Shown here one piece after another: positions 12,114 through 24,430 of a DNA stretch of 64,000 nucleotides (position 1 is the first letter of the stretch; every line of letters begins with the position of its first letter). Below the pieces are notes generated by a model. It saw nothing but the letters and a program-made list of their open reading frames with translations. It did no database searches and was not told the origin of the DNA. The DNA comes from Hydractinia symbiolongicarpus (taxonomy: Eukaryota > Cnidaria > Hydrozoa > Anthoathecata > Hydractiniidae). The stretch spans positions 19,645,001-19,709,000 of the forward strand of contig NC_079875.1 of the NCBI RefSeq assembly GCF_029227915.1, read 5' to 3'. The translations under genes were made by a program, and so were the position numbers.

Positions 12114-15100
12114 ACGAGTATGACCCACAAGCTTTAACGTATGAAGTACTGCTACATTTGACCTGGTACATTTTTCGTTGCTCTTTCTTGCGCTTTCTTT
12201 GATGCTTAAAAAGTGACACTTTGTTAACACATATAATAAATACTTCAGATGTCACTAGGAAATTGGGACGGGAGAAAGTTTTGTAAGGGATTCCACTTAG
12301 GGGGTTATGACAAGTATGATGACAAACAAAGGACCGCAATATCCTGGTACATATTTATTTGCGCCTTAAAATAAAAAAGACGTCTTGTCTCTTATCTGTT
12401 TCGTGCTTTCGTCCAATTATATAAAAAAGTTAATATTGTATGAGGAACTAAAGAGCGGTTAAAATATTTCTTCATTAATAATGTACCTTAACGTTTGACA
12501 AAGTTTTCCGTTAAAAAAACATTTCCCAAGTCGTCACCACTTGTGTACCACCAGGATAACACTTTTAATACATTTTTTACAAATAATTTTTTTTTTAAAT
12601 CTTACCGCGTAAAGTGTTTGTTTTTTATGTTTGTATTAACAATCACAAAAATAAACAAGGAAATAGGTGCAACAAGGCAAAGATTTTGTTTCTTTTAAAA
12701 TAATTCCTATTACCTTTACATGTAAATTTTTGTTCACACGATTCTTAATTATTGTATTCTTCTTATTCATATATTCACTTGATGAGGGAGGTGGCATTCG
12801 AGTTGTCCATGATGATAGTTATAATGAGCTATCACGAAAACTTACTATGGAATATCAGAATGGTGAAAACACCCTTATCACATGATGTACCGATTTTGCA
12901 AAAAAATTTAATTAATAGGAAACTTTAACTTTTGAAACAAACTATACAAAGTAATCAAATCACTTTTTGCACATCTGTTTTTATCATCTAATTTTTGCGC
13001 AATTCTCGAAATAAATACCCGCGAATTTCTTTGCCAATTTACTTCTGCAAAAATTAACCCGCCAAATGTAATTCTTAAAGTTACAAAATTAAGTCACGCA
13101 ACAATTAAGACATGTTTTTGTAATTGTGTAGAAAGTTATGACATATGAAATGAAGCTGCGGTTTTAGATTGTAAAGTAGACTGCATCTTACTGGAGAAAT
13201 TGTTGACAGATTGACGTCATTAAATCCCGCAAAGACTGGTTTATCAAGGTTTAAATTAGGTGGATGAGTTTAAACACGAGCCTATCAACATAACAGTAAT
13301 AATATAATACCTTATCGGACAATAAAAGTGTCGAAAAATATTTGTCGCCGGAAGTAAATTTTGTCACTTTTGTCCAATTTTGATAATTCTTGTTTACGCT
13401 TTTTGTTTTCGTTACTTTTCTATAGACGTTAAGAAAAACTTATAACAGCTAGACTATAGTTTTTACAGAGTGTTGTAATATATAACACGGAAATTTTCAT
13501 CACGCTCAAAAAATTTAAAAAAATTTTTTGTAGTAGAAAGAGTGGGGAATTAGTGTGGATAGCTTTTAGAATCCGCCCTCTCTCCCAGGAAGTGTAGTAG
13601 CAGAGAATTTATCCCTTTCCCCACGAGTGTTCAGAAAATGTAGCTGATATACTTTTCTTAACAAAAGTATTAGACCAAATATAAAGAAAAATTTCGTCAC
13701 TTCTGTCTATTTTTGAAAACTTTATAGTTTCTATGAAGCGGAAAAAATGCTTAAAACAACTCTAGACTATAGTATTTTGTTCCATTTTTATAAGAACGAT
13801 TTCATAAGAACAGCCGAAATCCTTGTTTTCAAAACAAAGAAAGACGTAAATGCTCTTGCAATTCCCTCTCAACCTACCGATATATATATATTTGAGTTAA
13901 TGAAGAATGTCTTCTATTTCTTTGTTTTACGTCAGCACCCCTGTAACATTACAATATGTTAGAGGGGGTTAAACCACCAGACTTTATGACTTACCTTAAA
14001 ATCAATCGCAATAAAACAATTTTTTAGAATGTTTTCAATCTATTTATGCTTGATGTATGTGCAAAGATAAGGGAGGACCACAAACATACCATGTGGATAT
14101 AAATAAGCATGAATAGAGGAGATCAATTAATTCTGAAAAAAAAGTACTAAATTAATTATCGCATATTGTGAGCTTTCCATTCAATCGCACAATTTAACGG
14201 TACAGTTATTAACTTCATGCATTTCACCTAAAGCAAAGATAATTGGGTCGTGGATTGTGCAACCTGAGCCGAGGAATACATAAACTTTAGAAAGAATCCA
14301 CAAAAGTAGACACAGACGAAACAATATTACTGAACAAAAATTTGAAGTTTTGAGTAATGAAACAAAATATTATGTAACTTAACATTGTCAAATTTTGTAC
14401 ACAAACTTGTTGATACATATTTCACTAACCTTTAGGCAAGTGAAATATGTAAATGAGAAGTGTGGTAAGTGTAATATAAAAACGAAAAATGTATGACGAT
14501 ATTTTTCGAGAACAAGTGCGATAACTAGTTTATTATATAAACCGAGCATAAATCATTGTGATTTGATATACTAGGCAGATAACTGTGAATATTAATGATT
14601 GATATTTAGTTTGTCTCGTAAAAATTATTTATGTTTTTTATGAGGAGAAAATTATGAAGCAAATTTACCGATGAGTTCTCGTATTTCAAGAAAACAATCA
14701 CTTTACTTAGCGAGTTATTAACCAATCAGGAAAAAAATATCAGCTTTTTGCACGCTAATTCTGCCAATCTAATCAGCTTTTTGCACTGTAGAAGCGAAAA
14801 ATAAGTAAAAATTGATCTGGTTTCTTGGAGGAAATAAGAAATATAGCATATATTTCGTGTAGATTAACCAATCAGTGCGAGAAAAACTCTAACCATACAA
14901 TAATCATCCATGTCCTGCCATCTGTTGCAGCTTATAAAACACCCTTTTTACTTATATTGCATGAAAAGATCAGGTCTTTCTCTAAAAATTACAATACGTC
15001 TAAATGCTAAGGATGGATAAAACCAGTGATCGTAGAGAAAGATTCTAACCGATAAATAGTGGCAAAAAGACAACAGCTTTTGATGGGAGAAAGTCAAAAT

Positions 15101-18100
15101 AATTAAAGTCATTTTTTACCACGTAAAGTAAAGTAAATTTATACAAAATTTGTAGATCTTAGTTTCAACACTAGAGAAAGATAAAAGCACGTTCGGGAAA
15201 TATCAAACTTACCACAGAGGCGCTATGTCGCCCCATTGTACAATTGGGGTTGTGGTTGGAGGGGGGTAAATAAATTAATGACAGATCGATTTAGGCTTAT
15301 CTTGTTACAAAAAATCTTTAATAATTATATTAATCTTTTCTACAGCAAACCATCTTTAGGGCCCGTGGTTGTATACTTTAAGAAGCTTTAGGTTATTTTG
15401 CAAAAAAGTCAAGGTCCTAATTTTCAGACGAGGTGTTAGTAGAGAAGGGTTTAGCAGAAAAGTCTGTATGTCAAACATCTGAAAAGAGAGTAAGGATAAA
15501 GTCAACACATTGCTGTCTGAATGAAAGAAAGATTAAAACAACAAAGTATTGTATTGTGTTTGAACTGAATTTTGAGACAGCAAACTTTGTATTGCGGCGT
15601 TGCGTAACAACATAAGAGTTGTTGCATAAGACTCTAGTGGTTCACTTTCTATCTAAGTACCATGGCCTCATTCATTCAGAAGCAAAATAAAGAAAAGCAT
15701 TTGATTCTAGGGAACTCAAATACCCGATTACTGTATTTTCCTGGCAGCTCTCACGCACTTCGTTAGCTAAAAGACTGCTAAAAGTCTAACTTTGTGTAAC
15801 CCTTAGGCTATTTTCTGTTTATGACTCGTGTATTCTTCAATTCTTTAGGAAAATCTTCAACAGCGCCTTTTTGACCGCGTGTCTTACTCAAGGGTCACGT
15901 GTGGTGACTGAGTGAAACGCTTTTTCGTAAGACTGACTCGTCTTCCATACAACTGATGCGGTATTTCTTAAACGAAAAAAAGGCTAAAACAGGGCGAAAC
16001 TGAACGAAATAACTAAAAGACAAAACTTCGATTTGAAAATGGGTTTCATTTAAGCACTAGGTAATGCCTGCATCAACGGAAGAAATTGTAAAGCGTGTGT
16101 GCTTCGATCTTGAGAATTCTTGTTTTGCGTGGATTCCGAACTTAAACGGCAAAAAACTTGTTTAAAGATTATTTTATGGGCATTCTTGACTTGTGGATCG
16201 ACAAAAGGTGTACAGCAGCACTATTTTGACCTGCAAATCACCAAATACCTAAGACCTTTAAGTATCACGTTTAATTGATGACGAGAAAACTCTGAGGAGT
16301 TCACTTCGGAGGGTGCATCGTTAAGACAGCTTTCTGAATGCATGTGGAACACCATATTTAATATTCAGAACTGTCATATATTGTCTTAGGAGGCCCTAAA
16401 GTATCATTTTGCTATTGCAAAGCATTAAACATCGACGGAGGGGCAAGAAAACTGTCCAAAAATGTGAAAATGGTTGCTATGGGCATTGCTATGCACTTAT
16501 ATTTGCGGTTGGTTGGAAAAAGTGTCAGATTGCGCAATAAAAACCTAAATTTGTCATAAGCATTACTTGCCACGGTGTTCTAAGATGAATTTGCTGAAAA
16601 CAGGTAAAAAAATTCTTGAAATTTAGACATTTATTCTTGGTACCTTAATACCTAGAAGCTTCCCACATTTGGTGCAGCTAAAATTTCTCCATTCAAAATT
16701 AAATGCTGTAAATGTAAACTTTCTGGCTTTCCAAATTTCATTAAATTTGCTGGCGTTTAATTGAGTCCCCACACTCCTTTCAGTAACTTAAGTACCCGAA
16801 AAAAATCAAAGTTAGCTTCCTTTAGAAGAAAATTTTTTTGAGAGAAATATGGGAGTATTAACGGGGTGATACCCCGTTCCCGCACAACAAAAGTAATGTT
16901 TCAAGGCGTTTATTGAATTTTAAAATATGTGACTAATGTTTCTTCCAGGCAATTGACCAACTTAAATCTTGATTTAAATACCCAAGAGTATATTTGACCT
17001 CCGTATCTGTTTATCAGTCCATTTATTTTTTATCGCGGCATCAAAGCTTGCACTCACACATGTCAAAGAACATATGAGTATCTATTGCGTCTGTCTTCAA
17101 AAAAATGGGAGATTTGTACTAGTTGGTACGTGGTATGAAAATCATAATTACCAATAAATCTGTCTCAGTCTGTAAAGAGATTCCGGAAAATTATATCCTC
17201 GTCCCCAGGACATCTTGCATGTTTACTGACGTCAGGACAGCGATACTACCTTAACGTAACGTAAGGCAAACGATATGCCGTGTTAACATTACATTTTACA
17301 CAGAGATATATGCATGGTTATGGGCGGAGGGGATATTTTTTATAGGTTTATGGCAGGGGTATTATTATATGCACGTAACAATGGTACTTTGTTTTTGTAC
17401 ACAGAGTTTGAATAATGGGAGGTTGATATAGTTTTATAAAATATTGAAATTTTTTTATTTCTGGCAAGCAACTTTCCATTCAGACCTATTGTTTAAGACT
17501 CTGGTCGAAAAGAGATGGTTTGTATTTAATTTTACACGATCTATCGTTACATGGGGTTCGAAATAACGGATAGCGAAATACCCGCAGTTGTTTTTTACGA
17601 AAGTTTACGTTCTTGATTAGATCGTTTAGTCGAAAACGAGAAAAAAGACAGAATATATTCATATGTTAGCCAACGTCCTTACCACAAGCTTCCTTTTGGT
17701 AGCCATTTTTGAAATGAGAAGGATTTCATAAATCTCAATTTGTAAACATTCAAAAGTCTCCTTTATGTATCAATCAAACTTTTTATAAAATCAAATGTTT
17801 TTGTTTGGAAAATAATAGTCAAGATGAAAAAGTAGTTTCACTTACAATTTGAGGAACCGAAAACTAATTGAGAAGAAAAATCAACACAGTACTAACAGAA
17901 AAAACTTACTGGCACTTTAAAAGCGACCAAAATAGATACTTTCCAGGATAAAAAACTATGTTATTATGTTATGCGACAAACAAGATGCATTGTCCGCCAT
18001 TTTTCATCAATATTTTATTTGTCGCACGCCTTTTTTATAATAACGCACTTGTTGTTCAAGGGATTCGAACATCAAAATTAATCGTTAAAAAAATAATTTG
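12114..18100. other. No gene recognised
   Basis: About 6 kb of AT-rich DNA. Open frames such as 12103-12339 -, 12667-12885 + and 15433-15615 + show no recognisable domain. A duplicated block (about 13330-13480 and 13670-13790) shares a TTTCGTCACTT..GTC motif and a CTAGACTATAGT motif. A short perfect hairpin, AACGGGGT-GAT-ACCCCGTT, lies near 16860. Confidence 0.35.
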
Positions 18101-18572
18101 GGGGCTGTTCACATGGAGGCGGGATGGCTCGGTTAGGCGGGTTGGCTCGGCTAGCCGGGGTGATTTTCATCTCGTGTTCATATGAAGTTTTTTACAGCTC
18201 GGCCAGCCGGAATGGAAAAGTTGTTTACATTTCACAAAAGATTCATAAACAATGAAGACAAAAAAATATATTTCGATCTTTAAATAATTGATGAGAATTT
18301 TTTAAATCTAATGTTAATTTCATCTCGCCTAGGCGGGCTGGCTCGCCTGTCATATGAACACATTTTTATTTTTCTATGCGTTTCTTAAGAACAGCGAGAT
18401 CCCGCCTGACCGAGATCTCGGTACAAACAAAGGAGACTCGGCAAGGCGGGCTGGCTCGGTTATCATATGAACACATTTTTATTTTTTCATGTGTTTCTTA
18501 ATAGCAGTGAGATCCCGCTCAGCCGAGCCAGCCCGGTCAACCGAGTCAGCCCGCCTCCATATGAACAGCCCC
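18101..18572. mobile_element. 472-bp GC-rich-ended MITE
   Basis: The ends GGGGCTGTTCACATGGAGGC and GCCTCCATATGAACAGCCCC are inverted repeats. Inside each end are repeated GGCTCGG and GGCGGG motifs, and the inner TCATATGAACAC motif occurs three times. No coding capacity was seen. A target duplication could not be fixed with confidence. It stands out as GC-rich in AT-rich surroundings. Confidence 0.7.
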
Positions 18573-20086
18573 TTAGAATTCACGTAAGAATCGATATTTT
18601 GAAAGAGAAACTGTTTAGGCTCAGTACTTCTCTAAAATGCAAGAATATCAGATAATCAATGTTTAATACATAATACTTTTACGATGAACAAAATCTGCCG
18701 CTACGAACTTTTACCGATATATTCTTTGTTTTCGTTCTTTTTTTGTTTGTAAATTTCGATAAAGATGTCATTTTCATGTTATTCTTTTGTGTTTCCAGTT
18801 GTTTTTGTTTTGTTTTTATTAGAAAGTCCTGGGAAAGAAGACGATTTTAAAAAAACACGATTTCTCTTCACAGTAAAATCAGAAAAAATGAAGAAGTGTT
18901 GTCAAAATTAAGGGCGACATAGAAGACCTATACTTTCGTCAAAAATGCTATGATTCCTATATACAGTCAAAGAGTCTTGCGAAATTCAAAGAATCAATTG
19001 ATGAAGTTGAAGAAGAAGGTGTAAAATCATCCCGCAAAAAATGCGAAATTTCGATAAAAGATCTTCATTAAGGAAAAGAAGTCGCTTAGGTGAATATTTT
19101 ATAAAATACATTTGCGAAATATTTAGTTTGTTAGTATAAAGATATAAATTTAATTTACTCTCTTTATAAGAAAAATTAACGCCGATATTGAGTGTTGTAT
19201 CTGTTCACGCTAAAAATGGAGAAAGGAAGCTATGAAAAATTATCAAAATGCATAACTGAGACTGTGGCCGAAACATTAAAACTATTTGCGGTTCGAAAAA
19301 ATTATAATTTACGATTCTTGGTGTACGTCGAAGGAATGGACTGACAATCCATTGTGGCTACAGATTTGGAGTATCTTCTTTATGTTATGTCCATACAACA
19401 ACTGAATGCCAATGAAAAACACTTGGATGCTTTCTTTAAGAAAGTTTGAGTACGTGTAACTGCGAAGTCTTACAAACCAACGAGTTAGCGAATATTTGTA
19501 AAAACAACTCAAACCGCGATGTAACAAACACTCGTACTATGGTGGAAAAAAGAAATGCGGAGACGAATTCACCCTGTGGTTACCTGGAAATAGAAGCTCG
19601 TTTATTTTCAATAACAAAATCGAAACAGGTAAAATAATAGAAATCTCTAAAAAAAAGTAAGTATAAAAGTAACTAACATTCAGGAACGGAGATTATTACA
19701 ATCGAATCTAACTTTTTCTTTTCAGGAAATTGTTGTAAAAGACCGACGTCGTATTATTAATGTTGATTCCATCGCTGATGTGCTCGGTGAAAAATGTTAC
19801 AGCCTTGCCCGCTCTTCGTTTTTTACAGGCAATGATTATACAAGTGGCTTCCGCAGAATAAGGAAACTAAGGCTTTTAATGATTGTGTCAATCAAAGGAG
19901 AACCAATCAACCTTCCGAAAAATGCTCCTCTCTTCGACTCCCTTCAGTCTTTCGTATGTTTGTTATACGGTATAAAGACGAATAACACAGATGAAATTCA
20001 CAAGTGATAAAACAATACCAGAACCACATAAACTGCCCCCAACTCAAGATGCCCTCTTCTGTCATAGCAAGCGGGTATCATATAAG

Positions 20087-20400
20087 ATGTCTTTTTTAAA
20101 TCGTCTGTTAGAAAACGCTATTAAGATGTCTTTAATGCATCTTCTTAAGAACGTCTTTCAAAAGACATTTTTCATACGTCTTTTGAAAGTAAATACATTC
20201 GAATCTTGTAGTATACGCATTTTAGATGTCTTTTAGAAGATCTTCAAAAGACGTCTTTTAAAAGACATCTAAAAGTGATCTAAAAAATATCTTTTAAAAG
20301 ACGTCTTTCTCTTCTTGCTTTAATGCATCTAAAACGCGTCTTTTAAAAGACGTCTTGTCCTAAAAGTGGTCTTAAATGCGTCTTTCAAAAGACGTTCGTT
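20087..20400. repeat. Left palindromic AGACGTCT array
   Basis: Many close variants of AAAGACGTCTTTT and AAGATGTCTTTT are packed in both orientations, so the array folds on itself at many points. A matching array lies at 21430-21760. Confidence 0.65.
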
Positions 20401-21429
20401 TTTTATATGAAAAATTCGATTTATAAAAACGGGGGTGTTCGCAAACTTAGTTAGCATGTTTATTTTTTTCGGAAATCAATTTTTCACGAAATTGATGAAA
20501 GTGGTAATCGTCACTTTTAATTATTTTTAAATACTAATGTATTTTAACGACCCTTAATAATACGTTTTTATTTCATTACGTCGTAATTTTGCTTTCCTGC
20601 ACTCCCTGGCGGATATTCTTCGATGAAAATTGGCGGTATTTTAATGAAAGCATCAGAGAGAGATGCTGTACGTCTCGCAATGAATAGGTAAGGGTATAAT
20701 TTTTTGTCTTGCTCATGATGAAATACACTCTCCTGAATAGTTCATTTCTACGCACCTTTAATTTTAATTTCCGTCAGGATCTTCACTACTACATTCATGG
20801 CGCAAGCCAATTTAAAAAGCAACAAAGACAAGGTTCCACAGGAAGGCATTATAGTAGTGTATTAGCTGATGTATTACGTTGTTAATCTATGTATGGTGTG
20901 TTTTCTGACTACGTTTTTATGAAAGTTCATTATTTATCTGGAAATAAGCTATTTTTTCCCTCTAGATTCTATCAACGAGCGTTTCAAAGATGTGAATGAG
21001 CAAGAAATGCGACGCATAATTGGGATCAAGCTGCGAAACGCTCCCAGTCAGAGGATCAGGTACATTAGGGGTACCTTAAATGTATAAATTTCCAAAAAAC
21101 AGGTAGGTAAAATTCGTAATCCAGATTATTTTAATGATTACAGTTTGTAAATATCAATATGAATGATTTAATTGTATAGTGTTTATGATAAATAATATTT
21201 TATTTATTTATTTCCGGTTATATTTGCTTACTGTAATTGTAAAATATATTTATTGTTTAATACGAGTTTGATATAAAAAGTTCAAAATATTTTAATCGCA
21301 AAATATTTGACGTCTTTGATATCGTTATTTATCATTATCGTTAACGTACCTCTTAAATTTATTTCATAAAATGACTATTTTTTCTAAAAAGTTGAATAAA
21401 AAAAACAAAAAAACAATAAAAACTAAGGA

Positions 21430-21760
21430 AGATGTCTTATAGATAGATAAAAGATGTCTTTCTAAAGATGCATTTAAAAAGTTGCAGTAAACATGCATTT
21501 TACTCGCTGTTACATCTGTAAAAGGTCTAAAATACGTCTTTAAAAAGACGCATCGTAAAAGAATTTCTTAAAAACGTCTAAAAGACGTCTTTGAAATGAC
21601 GTCTTCTAAAAGATGTCTAAAAGAGATCTTTTGAAATGCATCTTTGAAAAGACCTCTTTTAGATGCTTAAAAAGATGTATTATAGACGGACAAATCAGCG
21701 CTAAACAATACGTCTTTTAGAAATGCGGAAGATGTCTAAAAGACGTCTTTTAGAGCTCTT
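21430..21760. repeat. Right palindromic AGACGTCT array
   Basis: Same motif set as the array at 20087-20400, with AAAAGACGTCTTTT and AGATGTCTAAAAG variants. Together the two arrays frame the insertion. Confidence 0.65.
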
Positions 21761-22041
21761 TGTGCCGGCTGGGACCGCTATTATCAAAGGATCCCTGCAG
21801 GCGACACGAATTATACCACCACCATCTGGATTTAGTTGGGACACCGATGATAGTGGTTCACTGAAAATATGCAAAATGCAAAACAAGAGCTTGCCTTTGC
21901 ACCTCGCTTAGGTTGAAATGCACTAATTTGTGTGGTTGTACGTCAAGCGAAAACGAGAACAACGACATAAATGAATCTTCGGACAGCTTGTCAACCTTAA
22001 GTAGCGATATGGAAGACAGTGACGATCCAGACTCTGCATGA

Positions 22042-23090
22042 TTCTATAACTATTCTTATTTTTGACAAACATTTGAGCATTTTCCCAAATTAGTCCTACA
22101 GTACGTTATTGGTCTCTTCAGATGTGCCAGTAGTATCTTTTACATTCTTACCCTCCAATCGAAAAAAAATTTTCACCAGCGTCCTATCCATAAGGAAAAA
22201 GTTCAAAATAACGTAGTTCCAAATACAGAACGTAATTTTTCCTACAAGAGATTCCAATGACTGAAGGGACCGAAAAAAGTTTAAGACAGCAAAAGTTCGA
22301 GATAACGGGCATTCCAGATATCAAGCGTCGACTTTAAAGGGTATCTCTAAAATTCAACATACTAATCTTTGTTCAAAAACATTTTACTTGGCATACACTA
22401 TCAACTAAGTAGAGGTGCACATAAATTATTTTGTAGCAGACAGAAAATAAATTTTAGGCGAGAGAAATTTTTTTATAGATTTCTGAACCTAAAATTTCAC
22501 AACTAAGCATCTATACATCTTCCTAGCAACATCTTTATAGAATTTTCATGGCTGTATTGGGTCAAAATAAGTAGGTGTGGGATGTATTTACTAAAAAACA
22601 TTAAAAATAAGATCTTTGACTCGAGATAACTTAGAATATCTTACGTGCTAGAATACCTTAAAGGCAAATCTCCGCGGGACGATTTTTACGACAACCGTCA
22701 TCAATACTCGAATTTGATTGGTTGTGATTTTTGTCATGACGAAAATTTGAATTGGTTTCTACTTTTCGTCACAAAAATCGTCGCGAATATAGTCCAATAA
22801 AGGTTCGACTTAAGTGTTCAAATTTTCGCGAGAATTTATTTTCGCGAATCAATGGTTTTCGAAAATTTCGCGAAGATTTATTTTTGCGAATCTAGGCTTT
22901 TCAAAAATTTCGCGAGGATTTATCTTCGCGTAACAGGAGAAATATGGTATCAAATATATGTTAAATGCGCCTGGAATGAATGAAAATCATCCTCGTCCCT
23001 AGGGCCATTCCTAGCAAACTAGTGCCTAACCGCAGAGCTTATAACTTTTTCTACTTGTTTATTACTTAAGTTGTTTTGAGAAATATAATA
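22042..23090. other. No gene; CGCG-type repeats and a possible small MITE
   Basis: Near 22671-22787, GGGACGATTTTTACGAC and its inverted relative GTCACAAAAATCGTCGCG suggest a ~115-bp inverted-repeat element. From about 22810 to 22940, three diverged copies of TTTCGCGAGGATTTATTTTCGCGAA follow. The same motif occurs at about 25430, 55490, 57060-57240 and 61615-61760. Confidence 0.45.
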
Positions 23091-23099
23091 TTTTTTCAA

Positions 23100-24430
23100 A
23101 CCTTCTTCGTCGTCAAAAGCATCAAAATATTTCTACTTTCATTCTCTACGTTTTCATATATACATTCTTCTTCATCGCTTTCTTCTTCTCTCTCGCACCC
23201 TGAAATATATTTCGAAGCCAAAGACAGACCAAACTGGTTGACAGTCGACACTTCAGAATTCTCAAGCAACATTGAAAGAGGTAAGTAAACACTCTGTAGC
23301 AAAATGTGGTTATCGTCCAAGATCTTTAAAACCGGGTTTAAATACATCCATTATTAGCAAAGCAGGGTAATTTTTCTCTAATCCGGGTGAGTTTCTTTCT
23401 TTCTTGCGATATGAAATAATGATTTCATTTAGCAATTTAATGGATTCTTCTTCATTACTATAGTGTTTTGGATTCGCACTCAATGAAAATTTTGGTGGAA
23501 ATTTTACTCTAGGTAGACTTTGCTGCGTTTTTCCGCCATAAATTATCTGAGGGGGTAAATATTTACCGTCAAGGGTTATTGAAAATGCCAACGCAATCAT
23601 TCTCTTACCATTTCAACCTTTTATCGGCACAGTTTTCGCACCTATCGTTGCTAAGGTTCTCTTGGATACTGGGACATGTTTTAAAGGTGTCTGGTCAAGA
23701 TTAAGAACCATCGATGGTTACATGATTACAATATTATGAAGGTAGAAGGTTTTAAGTTCTTTACGAAGAGCTTCAGAAATGGGAACTTTCCCCGTTGTAC
23801 CGAATCTTTTTGCTAAGCCCACCCTTCGAAACAAACCCTGTGCCCAGTTGGATCCACTTATATCAATATGGTCGACCTGCATCTCGGGATGACGCTTGAT
23901 TAATGCTTTTCCGACGGATTCTGTGATTATTTTGCTAATAACACCGCCACGTCCTCGGACAGCCTAAAAATGGAAAAAAGATACAGTTTTATTTAATCTC
24001 ATTTCCAAACGCATAAACGTTATAGAGGAAAAACGTCATTCATGGTAGCAGCTACTGTTGAACATTAAAAAATGATTGTATTATTAAGATTGAAAATAAA
24101 GAAAGCAACTTATTTAGTTACCCGTAAATAGTTCTGCACCATAATATCAATAGGGTCTAGTAGCAATGGTCTACCACGAAGTCCGGCTTTTAATATTGTA
24201 CTCAGATCACGTTTCAGCTAGGCTGCATTGCTATGTACTGTGCTTTCGCTGAGGTCAGGAAATTCATTTTTGTGCCTTCGTAAAATGCTAGCGCTGGTGT
24301 TTTCTGAGGCATGTTTTCCGATGGTGAATCGTCTGCTATCACAGTATACGGTGTATTTTACTCTTGGCTTCTTTTCGCTAGCTCTGCTGGCTGCTTTCCT
24401 AGAAGATTCGTAATCCAGTTGTTCAAGCCC
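23100..24430 (-). pseudogene. Tigger/jerky-type (CENP-B-related) DDE transposase pseudogene
   Basis: On the minus strand, a helix-turn-helix-like block with KHASENTSASILRRHKNEFP comes first (about 24300). After RPLLLDPIDIMVQNYLR there is a donor at 24121 and an acceptor before 23963, giving a 158-bp intron. The next exon has SGSNWAQGLFRRVGLAKRFG, then LVL/VLNLDQTP with the first catalytic Asp, then SITLDGKYLPPQIIYGGKT and KNYPALLIMDVF with the second catalytic Asp. The final part (23096-23347) has VLKILDDNHILLQSVYLPLS. This order matches pogo/Tigger transposases, which insert at TA. At least two frame changes and internal stops break the frame, so no full transposase can be made. No terminal repeats were found. 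Confidence 0.75.

Larger units (their letters stand above)
20087..21772. mobile_element. ~1.7-kb insertion bounded by palindromic AGACGTCT arrays
   Basis: The open frame breaks off after the codons for RVSYK and resumes at about 21773, so the intervening 1.69 kb reads as an insertion. Its flanks are arrays of AAAAGACGTCTTTT-type palindromes (20087-20400 and 21430-21760). Between them is low-complexity AT-rich DNA plus three short exon-like open segments (about 20620-20686, 20777-20851, 20967-21072) with plausible splice sites but no recognised protein. The superfamily is unknown. No clear target duplication was seen. Confidence 0.5.
18890..22041 (+). pseudogene. Decayed cnidarian mobile-element ORF (FTGxDYTSGF family), split by an insertion
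   Basis: Fragments of one recurrent cnidarian ORF family appear in order. Near 18900-19080 is a block with FRQKCYDSYIQ. After a clear acceptor (TTTTCTTTTCAG) an exon from 19726 contains RRRIINVDSIADVLGEKC, then FTGNDYTSGF and an FVCLLYG block. A frame change leads to KLPPTQDALFCHSKRVSYK, ending at about 20086. The C-terminal part resumes at about 21773 with IIKGSLQATRIIPPPSGFSW and a DTDDSG motif. A cysteine-bearing tail and acidic C-terminus end with TGA at 22039-22041. I recall this family as a repeated protein in cnidarian genomes; its function is not known to me. Stops, frame changes and the 1.7-kb insertion make it a pseudogene. Confidence 0.5.

Noticed and set aside
12667-12885. 72-codon frame with LDEGGGIRVVHDDSYNELSR
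   Set aside because: No recognised family and no supporting splice or start context; left unannotated.
20620-21072. Three exon-like segments with splice sites within the palindrome-bounded insertion
   Set aside because: Reading phases do not join and no protein family is recognisable, so no CDS is called.
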